Assembly (NCBI GenBank): GCA_017640265.1
Contig: JAGFVZ010000053.1
Coordinates: 1 to 5,433, forward strand
Direction: 5' to 3'
Source of the DNA: Anoxypelagibacter denitrificans
Lineage (GTDB): Bacteria > Pseudomonadota > Alphaproteobacteria > Pelagibacterales > Pelagibacteraceae
Length of the DNA stretch: 5,433 nt
Shown: in pieces, positions 5,149 through 5,433 of the stretch
Layout: each line of letters starts with the position of its first letter
How positions within the stretch are numbered: position 1 is the first letter of the stretch
Made by a program: the position numbers and the translations under genes
The notes under the pieces: generated by a model
The model's database searches: none
What the model saw: the letters and a program-made list of their open reading frames with translations, nothing else
Told to the model about the DNA's origin: nothing

Positions 5149-5433
5149 TTAAACTTTAGCAAATTCTCCACCTGATCGATAACGCCATAACCATTTTTCC
5201 ATTTCGGTTTCAACATCGGCTGGTTTGATATTTAGATCTTTAAGTGCTAAGTGACTGCCTGAAACTACGTTATCTTTTTCCGATAAAATCAAACACTGAT
5301 CTTTCGTTAAAATTGGAGGAATAGGAAGTAAGTTTAAAAGAACACTTTGCATTTTGGCCAAAGTCATCGACATCTCAATAACCAATCGTTTTTTTCCAAC
5401 AATTTTCAAAATTAATTTCACCATATCGCCAAA
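5149..5433 (-). CDS. NDUFA9-like complex I accessory protein / NAD(P)-binding SDR (C-terminal part, 5' end outside window)
   Basis: A reading frame open to the right edge gives 94 residues ending at the TAA at 5151-5149. The ATG at 5424 is internal, since in-frame codons for Phe-Gly-Asp precede it up to the edge. The visible part has a KLILKIVGKKRLVIEMSM helix-strand segment, a proline-rich LLPIPPILTKDQCLIL stretch, then KDNVVSG and the terminal EKWLWRYRSGGEF. This matches the C-terminal region of alphaproteobacterial atypical SDR proteins related to the mitochondrial complex I subunit NDUFA9, which keep the NAD(P)-binding N-terminal Rossmann fold (outside the window) and end in an LTxDQ / DNVVSG / LWRYR pattern. 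In mitochondria the subunit binds NADPH and helps stabilise complex I; the bacterial role is inferred by homology. It converges on the PiT-like gene with 44 bp between stops and no strong terminator. Confidence 0.85.
   Translation of the reverse strand, partial: FGDMVKLILKIVGKKRLVIEMSMTLAKMQSVLLNLLPIPPILTKDQCLILSEKDNVVSGSHLALKDLNIKPADVETEMEKWLWRYRSGGEFAKV

Overview
The window is a compact, AT-rich stretch (roughly one-third G+C by eye) of an alphaproteobacterial chromosome. The taxonomic signal is specific. There is a GcrA cell-cycle regulator, a family found in Alphaproteobacteria. There is the tail of an NDUFA9-like complex I accessory protein of the alphaproteobacterial/mitochondrial type. 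A gcrA / argD-argF neighbourhood also matches gene order I recall from rhizobia. Low G+C, lysine-rich proteins, very short intergenic gaps and few recognisable Shine-Dalgarno sites point to a streamlined marine lineage such as SAR11/Pelagibacterales or a similar low-GC clade. That placement is inference.

Layout from left to right: (1) the last 37 codons of a class I cytochrome c (+), whose stop codon is interlocked with the stop codon of argF; (2) a minus-strand unit read from 3018 down to 111, made of an ABC-2 type permease, then argD, then argF, with a 5-bp gap and a 4-bp ATGA overlap; (3) a 138-bp divergent intergenic region; (4) gcrA (+); (5) a 125-residue three-helix membrane protein of unknown function (-); (6) a 70-bp divergent intergenic region; (7) a 323-residue PiT-superfamily transporter (+) with altered signature residues; (8) the C-terminal part of an NDUFA9-like protein (-), running off the right edge.

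ArgD and ArgF supply two steps of arginine biosynthesis: acetylornithine formation, and ornithine to citrulline. They are probably co-transcribed with the permease, whose ATPase partner is not in the window. GcrA is a sigma70-associated activator that responds to CcrM methylation at GANTC. I counted only five GANTC sites by eye, and four of them lie in or just before the PiT-like gene. The unknown membrane protein and the PiT-like transporter share a divergent promoter region and may be linked. The cytochrome c and NDUFA9-like fragments are respiratory-chain genes at the two edges. There are no RNA genes, mobile elements, CRISPR arrays or gene-free stretches over 300 bp. The least understood parts are the PiT-like transporter with its small divergent neighbour, and an 8-base sequence repeated in both divergent intergenic regions.
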